In this document: one piece after another, positions 34,781 to 42,133 of the stretch
How positions within the stretch are numbered: position 1 is the stretch's first letter
Layout: every line of letters starts with the position of its first letter
Assembly: GCF_017939745.1 (NCBI RefSeq)
Contig: NZ_JAGKQQ010000001.1
Coordinates: 3,658,001-3,722,000, forward strand
Direction: 5' to 3'
Source of the DNA: Gemmata palustris
GTDB lineage: Bacteria; Planctomycetota; Planctomycetia; Gemmatales; Gemmataceae
DNA: 64,000 nt
Translations under genes and position numbers: made by a program
The notes under the pieces: model-generated
The model's database searches: none
Told to the model about the DNA's origin: nothing
Seen by the model: the letters and a program-made list of their open reading frames with translations, nothing else

Positions 34781-36038
34781 CAGTAGTTTCAAGGCGTTGC
34801 GTTGGTTGTAAGTGTATTGTGTGGCAGGGTAATACATCGTGTGCGTGGGTATCGTGAGCGGATCCGTTGCGTGAGCCAGTCGAGCATCTCGGCCAACGGG
34901 AACTGGGCGACCCAGGCGGTCGGCGCGAGCCCGCGTGCCCGAGCGATCCGGAGCGTCAGGTACACCCACACCTGGCGCAACAGCAGGGCCACGCCCTCGA
35001 GCAGCAACCGGTACTCGGGGTTGGTGCTGGTGGTCCACCCGCGGGCCTGGTTCTTCTGCCGATAGCTGGTCTCGATCCCGAACCGCTCTCGGTACCGCCG
35101 GCGCCCCAACCGAGCCCGGTTCGCCTCCGACACGGCGGTCGCATCGCCCCACCCGCGGAACGCGTACACCCGGGCGTGCGATTCGCCCTTCCGTTGCCAC
35201 ACGAGCACCCGAGTCGATACCGCCTTGCGGCTCTTCTCGGTGACCCACTCCATGGTGGTGATGGTGCCGTGGGGTTGGGTGTAGCTGGCGTTGCGGCGGT
35301 TGGTACCGGTGCCCTTCTTGCGCATCGGGACCGTGTAGCTCAGGTTCCGTTCCTGCAACAGCAACAGGGTCTCCCCGCTGTCGAACCCGGCGTCCAGAAC
35401 CACCCCGCGGACCGTGAGCCCGCGGGCCGCCACCTGGTCCAGAAGGGTCTGCACCTGCTGGTGCGGCTTGGTTCCTTTCGTCACGCTCATCAGCCCCACG
35501 GTGTACCGCCGGTGCTTGTGAATCAGTACCCCGGTGGCGTACGCGTGAAAGAACGAGGTCCCGGCCTTCTTGGGTCCGCCGATGATCCCCGGGGTGCTGC
35601 GATCCCCATAAAAGGGGACGTAATGCACATCGATGGCACACGTCCACCGGCGCCTCCGGTCCCGGCGCGTGAACCCCGCCACCTGGTGAAGGGCATCCAC
35701 CAACCGGGCCGTGAGTTGGTCCCGGGAACCCCGGTTGGCGTGCATCGCCTGTCGCGCGGTCTCGTGGGAGAACCCGAAGTACCGGGTCACTACCGCGAAC
35801 AACGTGCGGGTGGTGCCCGCGATCAACAGCACCAGGTCGAGCAACTGGGTGCGCGTGACCGACCGCTTGTAGTCGGTCCAACCCAGGGCCCGTTCCAACG
35901 TTCGGCGCGTCAGTGCGTGGACCACCGCCGGGGTGATCGTAGAGTAACCACGTCGCATGGGAGGCTCCCGTTCAAGTGCCTGAGAACCTTGAACTTAGGA
36001 ACTCCCATGCGGCACTGCCAAATCACTTGAAACTACTG
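34781..36038 (-). mobile_element. Insertion sequence, ISH3-like, 1258 bp, intact
   Basis: Terminal inverted repeats of 13 bp: CAGTAGTTTCAAG at 34781-34793 and CTTGAAACTACTG at 36026-36038. A 4-bp direct repeat GCAA flanks the ends (34777-34780 and 36039-36042). The element has landed inside a family-B palindromic repeat and between a DUF1549/1553 gene and a DUF1501 gene. One transposase frame fills it, and its stop codon lies inside the left repeat. Confidence 0.9.
34789..35958 (-). CDS. ISH3-like (IS4-clan) DDE transposase
   Basis: The 389-residue uninterrupted frame contains CAIDVHYVPFYGD (first Asp), GGPKKAGTSFFHAYATGVLI, VRGVVLDAGFDSGETLLLL (second Asp), and YRERFGIETSYRQKNQARGWTTS (Glu), cited here in parts: YRERFGIETSYRQKNQAR. 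The Y-x2-R-x3-E-x3-Y Glu motif and GTxxFHxYAT resemble ISH3-family enzymes. Start ATG at 35958 (MRRGYSTITPAVV). Stop TGA overlaps the terminal inverted repeat. A frame this intact implies recent activity. Confidence 0.85.
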   Translation of the reverse strand: MRRGYSTITPAVVHALTRRTLERALGWTDYKRSVTRTQLLDLVLLIAGTTRTLFAVVTRYFGFSHETARQAMHANRGSRDQLTARLVDALHQVAGFTRRDRRRRWTCAIDVHYVPFYGDRSTPGIIGGPKKAGTSFFHAYATGVLIHKHRRYTVGLMSVTKGTKPHQQVQTLLDQVAARGLTVRGVVLDAGFDSGETLLLLQERNLSYTVPMRKKGTGTNRRNASYTQPHGTITTMEWVTEKSRKAVSTRVLVWQRKGESHARVYAFRGWGDATAVSEANRARLGRRRYRERFGIETSYRQKNQARGWTTSTNPEYRLLLEGVALLLRQVWVYLTLRIARARGLAPTAWVAQFPLAEMLDWLTQRIRSRYPRTRCITLPHNTLTTNATP

Positions 36039-36185
36039 GCAAGGGAGCGGTAGCAGTGGCTCCCGGTGTTACTCGCGCCACAGGCCAAGGGGACCGTGCC
36101 ACTGAACCAGAGACCACGCGAAGCGCTTCACGTAGCTCGTAGCGCCTCCCACTCCCTTGCGGTCGCGGCTCGTCGGCACCAGGAA

Positions 36186-37889
36186 CTAACGAACCAATGT
36201 GAATTCACTGCTGTTCAACACCGCCCAGAGGATGTCGCTGTAAGCGGTTTGGGCGCCGGTGCGCTTCACGTAAGCGGTCAGGTTCTTCGTTTCCTCGCTC
36301 GTCGGGCGCCGGGAGAGCGCGGCGAGGTAGATGCGTTCGATCGCTTCTTCGGGATTCGTCGTCGAGCCAATAATTCCCCGCGCCGCGGCCGGGCTGTTCG
36401 CGATCGGCGCGTTCATCAGCCGAAGCGCTTGCGGGATACCGGCTTCGTAATCGAGGGCACTGGTCGAATCCGCTCCCGCGAGGAAGAAGTTCACGAACTG
36501 ATCGCGCCCGCCCACTCGCGCCCCGCGTGCGGCCCCGACCATACCTCGCGCCCCCCGCATGTCTACCACACGAGCGCCCCCGGTCACTTGTGCGAGGGAA
36601 TCGTAGAGTTGTTCGGGCGAGAGCACCTTCACCGCGATGTGGCTGTAGAGCGCCTTGTCGTTCTTGTTGTCCGCGGTGGGCTTGCTGGTCCGCTGGTACG
36701 CATCACTCAGGCAGATCGCTTTGAAGAGGTACTTGAGGTCGAACTCGCCCGCGGTCGAAACGTGGTGCGCGAGCGCGGCGAGGAGGTCCGGGTGCGTCGG
36801 CTCGTTCTCCGGGAGCATGTCGTCCACCGGGTTCACGATCCCGCGCCCGAACAGGTGCGCCCAGGTGCGGTTCACGAGCGCCTTCGCGAAGAACGGGTTG
36901 CTCGGGCCGGTCATCCACTTCGCGAGCGCCGGGCGGTACGGTTCACTGGCACCCAGCTTCGGCTCCTCGCCACTGAGGAACTTCGTCGGCACGGTTTTGG
37001 CGGACTCGGGGAAGAAGTCCCGCTGGCGCGTGCGCCCGTTGCCCTCGGTCACGCCGATCGTGGTATTGTCGCCGCCCTTGTTCCCGTTCCTGGGGTTGTC
37101 CGCCTTCACCTTGCTGTAGAAGCCGGCCATCCCCCAATATTCCGTCTGCTTCCACGACGTGAACGGGTGGTTGTGGCATTGGGCGCACTGGAGCTGGACA
37201 CCCAGGAAGTGCTGCGTGGTGGTGTCAGTGAGCTTGTCCACCGAGCGGTTCGCGAGGAAGTACGTCACCGCGGGGTTGTCCGCAACGGTTCCGGTCGCGG
37301 TAACGAGGCCCGTCACGAGCTTGTCCCAGCCGGGGTTCTTGTTGAACTCGTCTTCCAGCCACTTGTAGAGCGGGTCTTTCAGAACGAAGCGGTTCCCGGA
37401 GTCGCGCGGGAACAATTTTGCGGTCCAGATGTCCGCCATGCGCCGGCCGAAGTGCGGATCGGCGAGCAACTCGTCGACGAGCTTCGCCCGCTTGTCGGCC
37501 TCTTTCGAGTCGAGGAAGGCTTTCGCCCGCTCCGCCGACGGGATGACGCCCGTGATATCGAGCGACGCGCGGCGCAGGAATTCTTCGTCCGAACTCTGCG
37601 TGGACGCGGTCAGTTTCGCGTCCGCGAGTTGACGATTGATTTCGGTGTCAATAATTTTTGCGAGCGCGACTGCGTCCTTGGCTTTCGGCGTCGCGAGAGT
37701 CGGTAGTGTTGGTGTGGTCGGTTTCTCGGCAACCGGCTTAACTTCGGGCTTGGTAGTGGGGCGTGCGGGCGGCACGAACTTCTTGCCCTTCTTCCCGAGC
37801 TTCTCCTGCGCGTCGAGTGGCGAGAAGTCGCCGATCAGCGCAACGAATCCGGCGGTTAGCGCGAACAGGGCCAGTGGACGGAACCGCAT
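36186..37889 (-). CDS. DUF1549/DUF1553 exported protein with CxxCH motif
   Basis: Planctomycete DUF1549-DUF1553 proteins are exported, often cytochrome-like and of unknown function. The 567-residue product has a signal peptide (FRPLALFALTAGFVALIG) and a Lys/Pro-rich linker. DUF1549 covers about 90-290: LRRASLDITGVIPS, RAKLVDELLADPHFG, and the heme-type LQCAQCHNHPFTSWKQTEYW. DUF1553 covers about 330-560: YRPALAKWMTGPSNPFFAKALVNRTWAHLFGRGIV in parts, DDMLPENEPTHPDLL, AICLSDAYQRTS and EIYLAALSRRPT-like text. An N-terminal PSCyt1 domain seen in longer relatives is missing. Start ATG at 37889. Its expected DUF1501 partner lies beyond the insertion sequence. Confidence 0.9.
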   Translation of the reverse strand: MRFRPLALFALTAGFVALIGDFSPLDAQEKLGKKGKKFVPPARPTTKPEVKPVAEKPTTPTLPTLATPKAKDAVALAKIIDTEINRQLADAKLTASTQSSDEEFLRRASLDITGVIPSAERAKAFLDSKEADKRAKLVDELLADPHFGRRMADIWTAKLFPRDSGNRFVLKDPLYKWLEDEFNKNPGWDKLVTGLVTATGTVADNPAVTYFLANRSVDKLTDTTTQHFLGVQLQCAQCHNHPFTSWKQTEYWGMAGFYSKVKADNPRNGNKGGDNTTIGVTEGNGRTRQRDFFPESAKTVPTKFLSGEEPKLGASEPYRPALAKWMTGPSNPFFAKALVNRTWAHLFGRGIVNPVDDMLPENEPTHPDLLAALAHHVSTAGEFDLKYLFKAICLSDAYQRTSKPTADNKNDKALYSHIAVKVLSPEQLYDSLAQVTGGARVVDMRGARGMVGAARGARVGGRDQFVNFFLAGADSTSALDYEAGIPQALRLMNAPIANSPAAARGIIGSTTNPEEAIERIYLAALSRRPTSEETKNLTAYVKRTGAQTAYSDILWAVLNSSEFTLVR

Positions 37890-38059
37890 TGGCAAACCCT
37901 CACGGGTGCGAGCGAACGATACCAGATCCAACCCCCGCACAAGGGCGAAGGTTCCGCTCAGCAACCGATATCAGAATGCCACCGATTCAAGAAACAGACA
38001 TGAGATCGGAGTGAAGGAAATGTCTCACTGGACCAAAACTCGCGGTCCCAGATCTGCGG

Positions 38060-38830
38060 TTACAGCCCGAAAAGAGTTTTCGCGTTCCGCGTGGTGTGCT
38101 CTTCGATCTCGGCGACACTCACTCCCTTCACCTGGGCGAGTAGCGCGGCCGTGTGCGCGACATACGAAGGTTCGTTGCGCTTCCCGCGGACCGGTTGCGG
38201 AGCGAGATAGGGGCAGTCGGTTTCCACGAGGAGCCGGTCGAGCGCCACGTCTTTCGCGATGTCGCGCAAATTTTGCGCTGTCGGATAAGTTACCATCCCC
38301 GCAAACGACACATATAGCCCCATCTCTAAACACTCGCGTGCGGTAGCCGCGTCGCCACTGAAGGAGTGCATCACCGCACGAAGCGGTCCGTTGGCCTCCT
38401 GCCCGCGTAGAGCCTTCACCACGTCCGCTTCGGCATCACGACAGTGGATCACGAACGGCTTTCCCAGGTCGCGTGCGAGTTGGATGTGACGAGCGAAGTA
38501 ATCTTCCTGAACCGGGAACGGCGCGCGGTCCCAGTAGCGATCGAGCCCCGTCTCACCGATCGCGACGACACGCGGTTCGCTCCCCGCAAGTTTCACGATG
38601 GCGTCCCAGTCACCGGCTTTGGCTTCGGACGTGTGGTTCGGCTGAATGCCCACCGCGGCAACAACGAGCGGGTAAGTGTTCGCGATCTCAACGGCCGCGA
38701 GGGACGATTCGAGGTCGATCCCGAGGCAAATCACGCGCTCCACCCCGGCCGCGGCCGCGCGCTCCAGCACCGCCGGGAGGTCTTTACGGAACCGGTCATC
38801 GAACAGGTGCGTGTGGGTATCGATCAGCAT
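38060..38830 (-). CDS. tatD: TatD-family metal-dependent deoxyribonuclease
   Basis: TatD proteins are TIM-barrel metal hydrolases with 3'-5' DNase activity. The 256-residue product has the full set of ligands: DTHTHL (residues 4-9), GETGLDRY with the Glu near 93, VIHCRDA with His near 128, MHSFSGD with His near 153, and VETDCPYLAP with Asp near 204. The spacing and length match the family. Start ATG at 38830. nuoN lies 65 bp upstream in the same direction, and the two may share a transcript without an obvious functional link. Confidence 0.93.
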   Translation of the reverse strand: MLIDTHTHLFDDRFRKDLPAVLERAAAAGVERVICLGIDLESSLAAVEIANTYPLVVAAVGIQPNHTSEAKAGDWDAIVKLAGSEPRVVAIGETGLDRYWDRAPFPVQEDYFARHIQLARDLGKPFVIHCRDAEADVVKALRGQEANGPLRAVMHSFSGDAATARECLEMGLYVSFAGMVTYPTAQNLRDIAKDVALDRLLVETDCPYLAPQPVRGKRNEPSYVAHTAALLAQVKGVSVAEIEEHTTRNAKTLFGL

Positions 38831-38895
38831 GAATGGTGCGAATGTGGGTGGTCAGAGAATAAACACGCATTCTATTTCGCAGCGAGCCCGTGGGT

Positions 38896-40443
38896 TCATT
38901 TCACGCCGAACGCGCTCGCGGCGCGGACCGTTTCGCTCATCAGCGGATCCCACATCACACCGGCCGCAAACAGGAACGCCACCAGAGCAACGAAAAACAG
39001 CCCAGCAACCGGGGAACTCGTTGCGGTCGCGGCCGTGCCTTCCGCGGGGTCGTCCAGGAGCATCGCGCGCGCGATCTTCAGGTAGTAGTACGCACTGATC
39101 GCCGTATTCACAGCGCCCACCACGAGCAGCACGAAGAGCACCACACCGAGTCCCGGCGGACCGGACGCGGTCGCGGCTTTCGCGGCTTGGTACACCGCGA
39201 CGAACACCTGAAACTTACCCGCGAAACCGGCCAGAGGCGGGAGCCCGAGCAAGCTCGCCAGGAACACCGTCATCGCGACCGCGAGCAGTGGGCTTCGGCG
39301 CACAAGCCCGCGCACGGCGCTAATCTCCTCGCTGCCGGTCGCGTTCCGCACCAGAGCGACAACGCCGAACGCGCCGAGGTTCATCGCGACGTATGCCGCG
39401 AGGTAGTACAACACCGCCGACGCCCCCTCGGGCGTCACGCACGCGAGGGCCATCAGCATGTACCCCGCGTGCGCGATGGTTGAGTACGCGAGCAGTCGCT
39501 TCAGGTTCGTTTGAGCGAACGCGGCAAGATTCCCGAACGTGACCGTAATCATCGCAACGACAGCAACTCCGATACCGAGGCTCGCGGGAATCGCCCAACC
39601 GCCGTGCTGTTCCGCGTGCAGCGTGAGCAATACGCGGCCGGTCAGCCCGATCGCGCCCGCCTTCGATGCGACCGACAAGAACCCGGCCACTTCCGCGGCA
39701 GCGCCTTCAAACACGTCCGGGCACCAGAACTGGAACGGCACCGCGGCGAGCTTGAACCCCAAACCCACGAGCACAAACGCCAGGCCCGCGAGCACGGGCA
39801 AATCGAGTCCGCGTTGCGCGATACCAGCAGCTACATCGTGAAGCGCTCCGGTGCCGAACGTGCCCGCCAACAGCGTGATGCCGTACAACATCACCCCACT
39901 CGCCGCGGCACCGTAAACCACGTACTTCAGCGCGGCCTCGCTCCCGCTCCGCTTTCCCTTCAGGAATCCGGCCAGCGCGTACCCGGGCAAGCTCGCCATC
40001 TCCACCGCGATGAACACCATCAGCAAGTGCGCCGCGGACGTCATCAGCGTCATGCCGAGTGTGCCACCGAGGAGGAGCACGTAAAAATCCGCGGAGTCGT
40101 CCTTATCGGGAATGCCGGTGAGTAGTGAGAGGATGACCGTAATCAGCGCCGCGGCGAGCACGATCAGGCGCACGAACCCGCCCCACGCATCGGCGACGAG
40201 CATCCCCCCGAAATACGGCCCGGCCCACGAGCCGTCGTGAACCTGGTACCCGCCCGCGAACAGTGAAACGGCGAGCGCAACAAGCGCCACGCTCCCGAGG
40301 TGAACGCGGTCCAGTACGGGAATTAGCCGCGCGAGCAGAAGTGCAACGATCCCCCCGCAGATCGCGAGTTCCGGCAAGAATACGAGTAAATCATTCTTGA
40401 GCGCGCCCTGGAGCCCGCTAATGTTATCGAGCGTAGGGAACAT
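38896..40443 (-). CDS. nuoN: NADH-quinone oxidoreductase subunit N
   Basis: NuoN is one of the antiporter-like proton-pumping membrane subunits of respiratory complex I. The 515-residue product has 13-14 hydrophobic helices and the family core: YVLLLGGTLGMTLMTSA, ...GYALAGFLKGKRSGSEAALKYVVYGA (Glu and Lys of the pump, cited as KRSGSEAALKYVVYGA), FKLAAVPFQFWCPDVFEGA, LKRLLAYSTIAHAGYMLM and LPPLAGFAGKF. Start ATG at 40443 (MFPTLDNISGLQG). Upstream lies the family-A repeat and a convergent gene, not nuoM; so either nuoN is detached from the rest of the operon or the rest lies elsewhere. Confidence 0.93.
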   Translation of the reverse strand: MFPTLDNISGLQGALKNDLLVFLPELAICGGIVALLLARLIPVLDRVHLGSVALVALAVSLFAGGYQVHDGSWAGPYFGGMLVADAWGGFVRLIVLAAALITVILSLLTGIPDKDDSADFYVLLLGGTLGMTLMTSAAHLLMVFIAVEMASLPGYALAGFLKGKRSGSEAALKYVVYGAAASGVMLYGITLLAGTFGTGALHDVAAGIAQRGLDLPVLAGLAFVLVGLGFKLAAVPFQFWCPDVFEGAAAEVAGFLSVASKAGAIGLTGRVLLTLHAEQHGGWAIPASLGIGVAVVAMITVTFGNLAAFAQTNLKRLLAYSTIAHAGYMLMALACVTPEGASAVLYYLAAYVAMNLGAFGVVALVRNATGSEEISAVRGLVRRSPLLAVAMTVFLASLLGLPPLAGFAGKFQVFVAVYQAAKAATASGPPGLGVVLFVLLVVGAVNTAISAYYYLKIARAMLLDDPAEGTAATATSSPVAGLFFVALVAFLFAAGVMWDPLMSETVRAASAFGVK

Positions 40444-40741
40444 GCCGCGGAGTTCCTGGCGGGTTCGGAGAAGCGATAGAGTACCCCGCCGACCGCGGGA
40501 TGGGAAGGGCGCGGCTCGGGCGGGAATCCTTGGGTTCACAGGGCTTCCGCCCTGTGCTACGTCAGTCGGCCCCCTCCGGGGCGAAAGCAAAAACCACCAA
40601 CCACCCGAAGTCGATGCACTACGTCCGCCGGCCCTTCAGAGCAAAGGCCAATACCTCCAATGCCTTTCCGCCCCGGAGGGGCCGGCGGACGTAGCACAGG
40701 GCGGAAGCCCTGTGCTACGAGAACCCTGTGAATCCCGCCGA
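40444..40741. other. Intergenic region holding the family-A repeat
   Basis: About 300 bp between two same-direction genes, almost filled by the inverted repeat at 40537-40714. No gene seen. Confidence 0.6.
40537..40714. repeat. Family-A inverted repeat, second full copy
   Basis: CACAGGGCTTCCGCCCTGTG plus CTACGTC at 40537-40563 is mirrored exactly at 40688-40714. The inner CCCCTCCGGGG palindromes also pair, with small differences from the copy at 14710-14879. Confidence 0.9.
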
Positions 40742-41935
40742 TCAGCCCTTCAGCGCGTCGTCGTGCTTGCCCCAACTCGGCGGCAGGTCCGCCTTTCGGC
40801 AGTTCGCGAGCGCGGCCTTCGCGCCCGAGAACTTGTCCGCGTCGTTGTCCTCCCACTCGATCGACACCGCGCCCTCGAAGCCCACGCGGTTCAACTCGAT
40901 GAAGATTTCTTCGAGGCTGTTCGCGTCGCGCGCGGTGCCGGGGGTGACGAACTTCCAGCCGTTGGTCCAGTGGCCCATCCACCGGTGCCCGCCCAGCAAC
41001 CCGCCGCGGCAGTGCTCGCGCTCCACCTGCACGCCCTTCACGTGCGCGCAGTGGATGTACTTCCCGTACTCACGGATGAACTGGATCACCGACACGTTCT
41101 GCCATTCCATGTGCGAGCCGTCGAGGTTGAACCCGACCGTGCCCTCGAACCCGGCGTTGTTCATGAACGAGATGTAGTCGCCGGCGCTCTCGAGGTCGCC
41201 CATCGCGCGCTCGGACGGGTGGCACTCCAGGTCGAACGTGACCCCGTACTCCTTGCACAGCTTCCACACGTCCCCGAACCGCTCGGCGATCAGCTCCAGC
41301 GACACCTTCCACACGTCCGGGATGTCGTACCCCTCCATCGAACTCGGCAACGGCGGGAACAGGAACCAGTGGCTCCAGCAGTTCGCCGGGCTGCCGACGA
41401 ACCCGGGCAGCGCGACCTTGCGGTTCTGGAGCTTCGAGAGGTGCCCGGCGTACCGGGTCGCCGCGAGAAGATCCTTCTTCGCCTCGGCGTGCATCAGTTT
41501 GCCCACCTCGGCCGGCACGAAGAACGGGTCGGTCCGCGGCGGGTTGTTGCCCGCCGCGCGCCAGGCCTTGTACGCGGCCTTCGCTTCGCCCTTACCGGAG
41601 CAGAAGTTGAGCGTCTTGGCGCTCGGCTCGTCGCCCAGCACCTGCCCCTGGAGGTGCGTCGCGACGGTGAAGATTTCCATCCCGTGCGGCTTGGCGAGGG
41701 CCACGCGCTCCTTTGCGTATTCGGCCGCGCCCGCGTCGGTGTCGCACCGGCGCAAATCCAGTTCCCAGGACGCTTCCTCCCACCCGTCGAACCCGGCGCC
41801 CGCGATGAACTTGATCCACTCGGCCTCCGGCACGCCCCCGAACTGCCCGCGCACGAGGCCGATCTGGTGGTAACTGCCCTTACCGGGCCGGTGAGCGGGC
41901 TTGCCCTCGCTGTCTACGGTCTGCGCGAATCCCAT
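40742..41935 (-). CDS. Sugar phosphate isomerase/epimerase-like TIM-barrel protein
   Basis: The AP-endonuclease-2/xylose-isomerase-like barrel family acts on sugars and inositols with divalent metal. The 397-residue product has GFDGWEEASWELDLRR (first Glu), GMEIFTVATHLQGQVLGD, EYGVTFDLECHPSERAMGD (Glu/His), FEGTVGFNLDGSHMEWQ (Asp-x-x-His) and GFEGAVSIEWEDNDADK (final metal Glu). Together these give the usual E-x-H/D-E metal set. Start ATG at 41935 (MGFAQTVDSEGK). The substrate cannot be told from sequence. It is divergent from the patatin gene (198 bp). Confidence 0.83.
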   Translation of the reverse strand: MGFAQTVDSEGKPAHRPGKGSYHQIGLVRGQFGGVPEAEWIKFIAGAGFDGWEEASWELDLRRCDTDAGAAEYAKERVALAKPHGMEIFTVATHLQGQVLGDEPSAKTLNFCSGKGEAKAAYKAWRAAGNNPPRTDPFFVPAEVGKLMHAEAKKDLLAATRYAGHLSKLQNRKVALPGFVGSPANCWSHWFLFPPLPSSMEGYDIPDVWKVSLELIAERFGDVWKLCKEYGVTFDLECHPSERAMGDLESAGDYISFMNNAGFEGTVGFNLDGSHMEWQNVSVIQFIREYGKYIHCAHVKGVQVEREHCRGGLLGGHRWMGHWTNGWKFVTPGTARDANSLEEIFIELNRVGFEGAVSIEWEDNDADKFSGAKAALANCRKADLPPSWGKHDDALKG

Positions 41936-42133
41936 CGGTCTGCCTCGTACTGGGGAAGAGGTTACGCTCGTGTGAGTCAATCGGGGACGCACCGCAGACT
42001 TTACGCACAGCGGAAACGCCGGGCAAGCGCGCCGGTGAAATCGCCGCTTTCGGACGTGGGATTCCCGGCGCCCGAATGGTACACTCGGCGAAAGACTATT
42101 GGACTTTGTGCATCTTCCGCGCGCGAGGGATTT

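Larger units (their letters stand above)
34761..36175. repeat. Family-B palindromic repeat split by the ISH3-like element
   Basis: Left part TGAACGAGCCGCGACCGCAA ends at 34780; the right part resumes GCAAGGGAGCGG at 36039, continues CTCCCGGTGT, and closes with GTAGCGCCTCCC ... CCCTTGCGGTCGCGGCTCG ending near 36175. Removing the element and one GCAA restores the same order of blocks as the uninterrupted copy at 59960-60069. Confidence 0.85.

Noticed and set aside
40397..42133. Upstream part of the plus-strand frame leading into the patatin gene
   Set aside because: It covers the antisense of the isomerase gene and the repeat; the patatin gene starts at 42134 with a ribosome-binding site.
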